Assembly: GCA_045605145.1 (NCBI GenBank)
Contig: JAZUPH010000086.1
Coordinates: 1-6,858, forward strand
Reading direction: 5' to 3'
DNA length: 6,858 nucleotides
Source: CAMNAO01 sp045605145
GTDB lineage: Bacteria > Bacillota > Clostridia > Oscillospirales > Oscillospiraceae
A model generated the notes under the pieces. It saw only the letters and a list, made by a program, of their open reading frames with translations, did no database searches and was not told the origin of the DNA. Both the position numbers and the translations under genes were made by a program. Positions 6,264-6,858 of this stretch are shown in pieces (the first letter of the stretch is position 1; each line of letters starts with the position of its first letter).

Positions 6264-6858
6264 TTACTTTTTCTTCTGGGCGAAGAGCCAGTCGCGTGCG
6301 GCCTCGATCTGGTAGACGAGGTGCCATGTGCCGTTGTGTCCGCCGCCGTTGGTGCGGTCGGGCTGGTTGGGGCGCATGATGCTGTCATCGCGGAAAACGG
6401 TCATCTTGAAGCTGGTGGGGTCGTTTGATGCCTCACGCACAAGATCGGAGAGAACCGCTGTGGGCTGGTCTGCATCCCACTTATAGACGCTGATTTTGCC
6501 GCCGATGGCTTCAATGGCGGCGGGAAGGTTGTCGATCAGCTTCTTAGCACCGCGATCCTCATCGGACATGAACATCCACACATTCTGATTCCAGACGGTG
6601 GCGGTCTTCTGAATATCCCAATGACCGGCGGGCAGCAGCGCACCCGCGAAATAGTCAGGGTAGTCAATAAGCAGCTGGCAGGAGGTCATAAAGCCCATGG
6701 ACTGGCCGGTGGTGTAGATGCGGTCGGCGTCGATGGAAAATTCCTTCTGCAGGGCGTTGAGCAGACGGACATAAGTATGCTCATCATCCAGGCACCAGTA
6801 CATGTCGTTGGCGATGGGCAGTTCCTTGGCGTGGGTGGGGGCCACGATGAAGCAGGGG
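6264..6858 (-). CDS. Alpha/beta-hydrolase, esterase or PHB-depolymerase-like, N-terminus missing
   Basis: Only the C-terminal 197 or so residues are in the window. The frame stays open to the right edge, reading PCFIVAPTH at its visible beginning; the GTG at 6845 within it is most likely an internal valine rather than a start. The nucleophile elbow is GQSMG (serine codon at 6701-6699), in the context DADRIYTTGQSMGF as seen in esterase, PHB-depolymerase and prolyl-oligopeptidase-like hydrolases. A later MFMSDEDRG segment may hold the acid residue, and GGGHNGTWHLVYQIEAARDW holds the probable catalytic histidine, followed by a typical DWLF C-terminus. This triad suggests hydrolysis of an ester or peptide bond, but the substrate cannot be named. 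Localisation is unknown because the N-terminus, where a signal peptide would lie, is outside the window. A strong terminator follows the gene. Confidence 0.85.
   Translation of the reverse strand, partial: PCFIVAPTHAKELPIANDMYWCLDDEHTYVRLLNALQKEFSIDADRIYTTGQSMGFMTSCQLLIDYPDYFAGALLPAGHWDIQKTATVWNQNVWMFMSDEDRGAKKLIDNLPAAIEAIGGKISVYKWDADQPTAVLSDLVREASNDPTSFKMTVFRDDSIMRPNQPDRTNGGGHNGTWHLVYQIEAARDWLFAQKKK

Noticed and set aside
6843..6845. GTG as start of the hydrolase gene
   Set aside because: The frame continues open to the window edge with plausible family sequence (PCFIVAP), so this GTG is most likely an internal valine.

Overview
The window is a stretch of GC-rich bacterial chromosome in which every gene I can support lies on the minus strand. 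The genes read right to left: the 3' part of an alpha/beta-hydrolase (esterase-like) gene, a two-subunit class I fumarase, a large M6-type metalloprotease lipoprotein, and a malic enzyme. The probable source is an anaerobic Gram-positive of the Clostridia, possibly Oscillospiraceae-like. The signs are strong GGAGG-type ribosome sites, vegetative promoters of the TTGAAA-N17-TA(C/G)AAT type, an oxygen-labile split class I fumarase, a short-form malic enzyme, an M6 protease lipoprotein, and an ATTGC...GCAAT intergenic repeat of a kind I recall from such genomes. The taxonomic call is inference only.

Layout. 1-269 is intergenic: a short palindromic-type repeat (about 40-74), a GC-rich hairpin (108-127), a 16-bp direct repeat whose right copy overlaps the malic enzyme stop codon (22-37 and 263-278), and a probable terminator (203-234). 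270-1442 is the malic enzyme, with its own promoter (1485-1513) and GGAGG site. 1529-1558 is a very clear hairpin terminator for the protease gene. 1588-4554 is the 988-residue protease lipoprotein. 4617-5186 and 5186-6025 are the fumarase beta and alpha subunits, overlapping by one base and driven by a good promoter at 6081-6109. 6219-6247 is a strong terminator for the hydrolase gene, which occupies 6264-6858 and runs off the right edge.

Function. The fumarase (fumarate + water to L-malate) and the malic enzyme (L-malate to pyruvate + CO2 + reduced nicotinamide cofactor) catalyse consecutive steps, so the locus links C4-dicarboxylates to pyruvate in either direction. They are separate transcription units with similar promoters. 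Between them sits the surface-anchored protease, whose link to C4 metabolism is not obvious. No clear terminator separates it from the fumarase operon, so part of its expression may come by readthrough.

Nothing here is convincingly a new system. I see no mobile-element genes, CRISPR array, tRNA or rRNA. The points most worth a second look are the uncharacterised N-terminal half of the protease and the direct-repeat-flanked intergenic block next to the malic enzyme stop codon.
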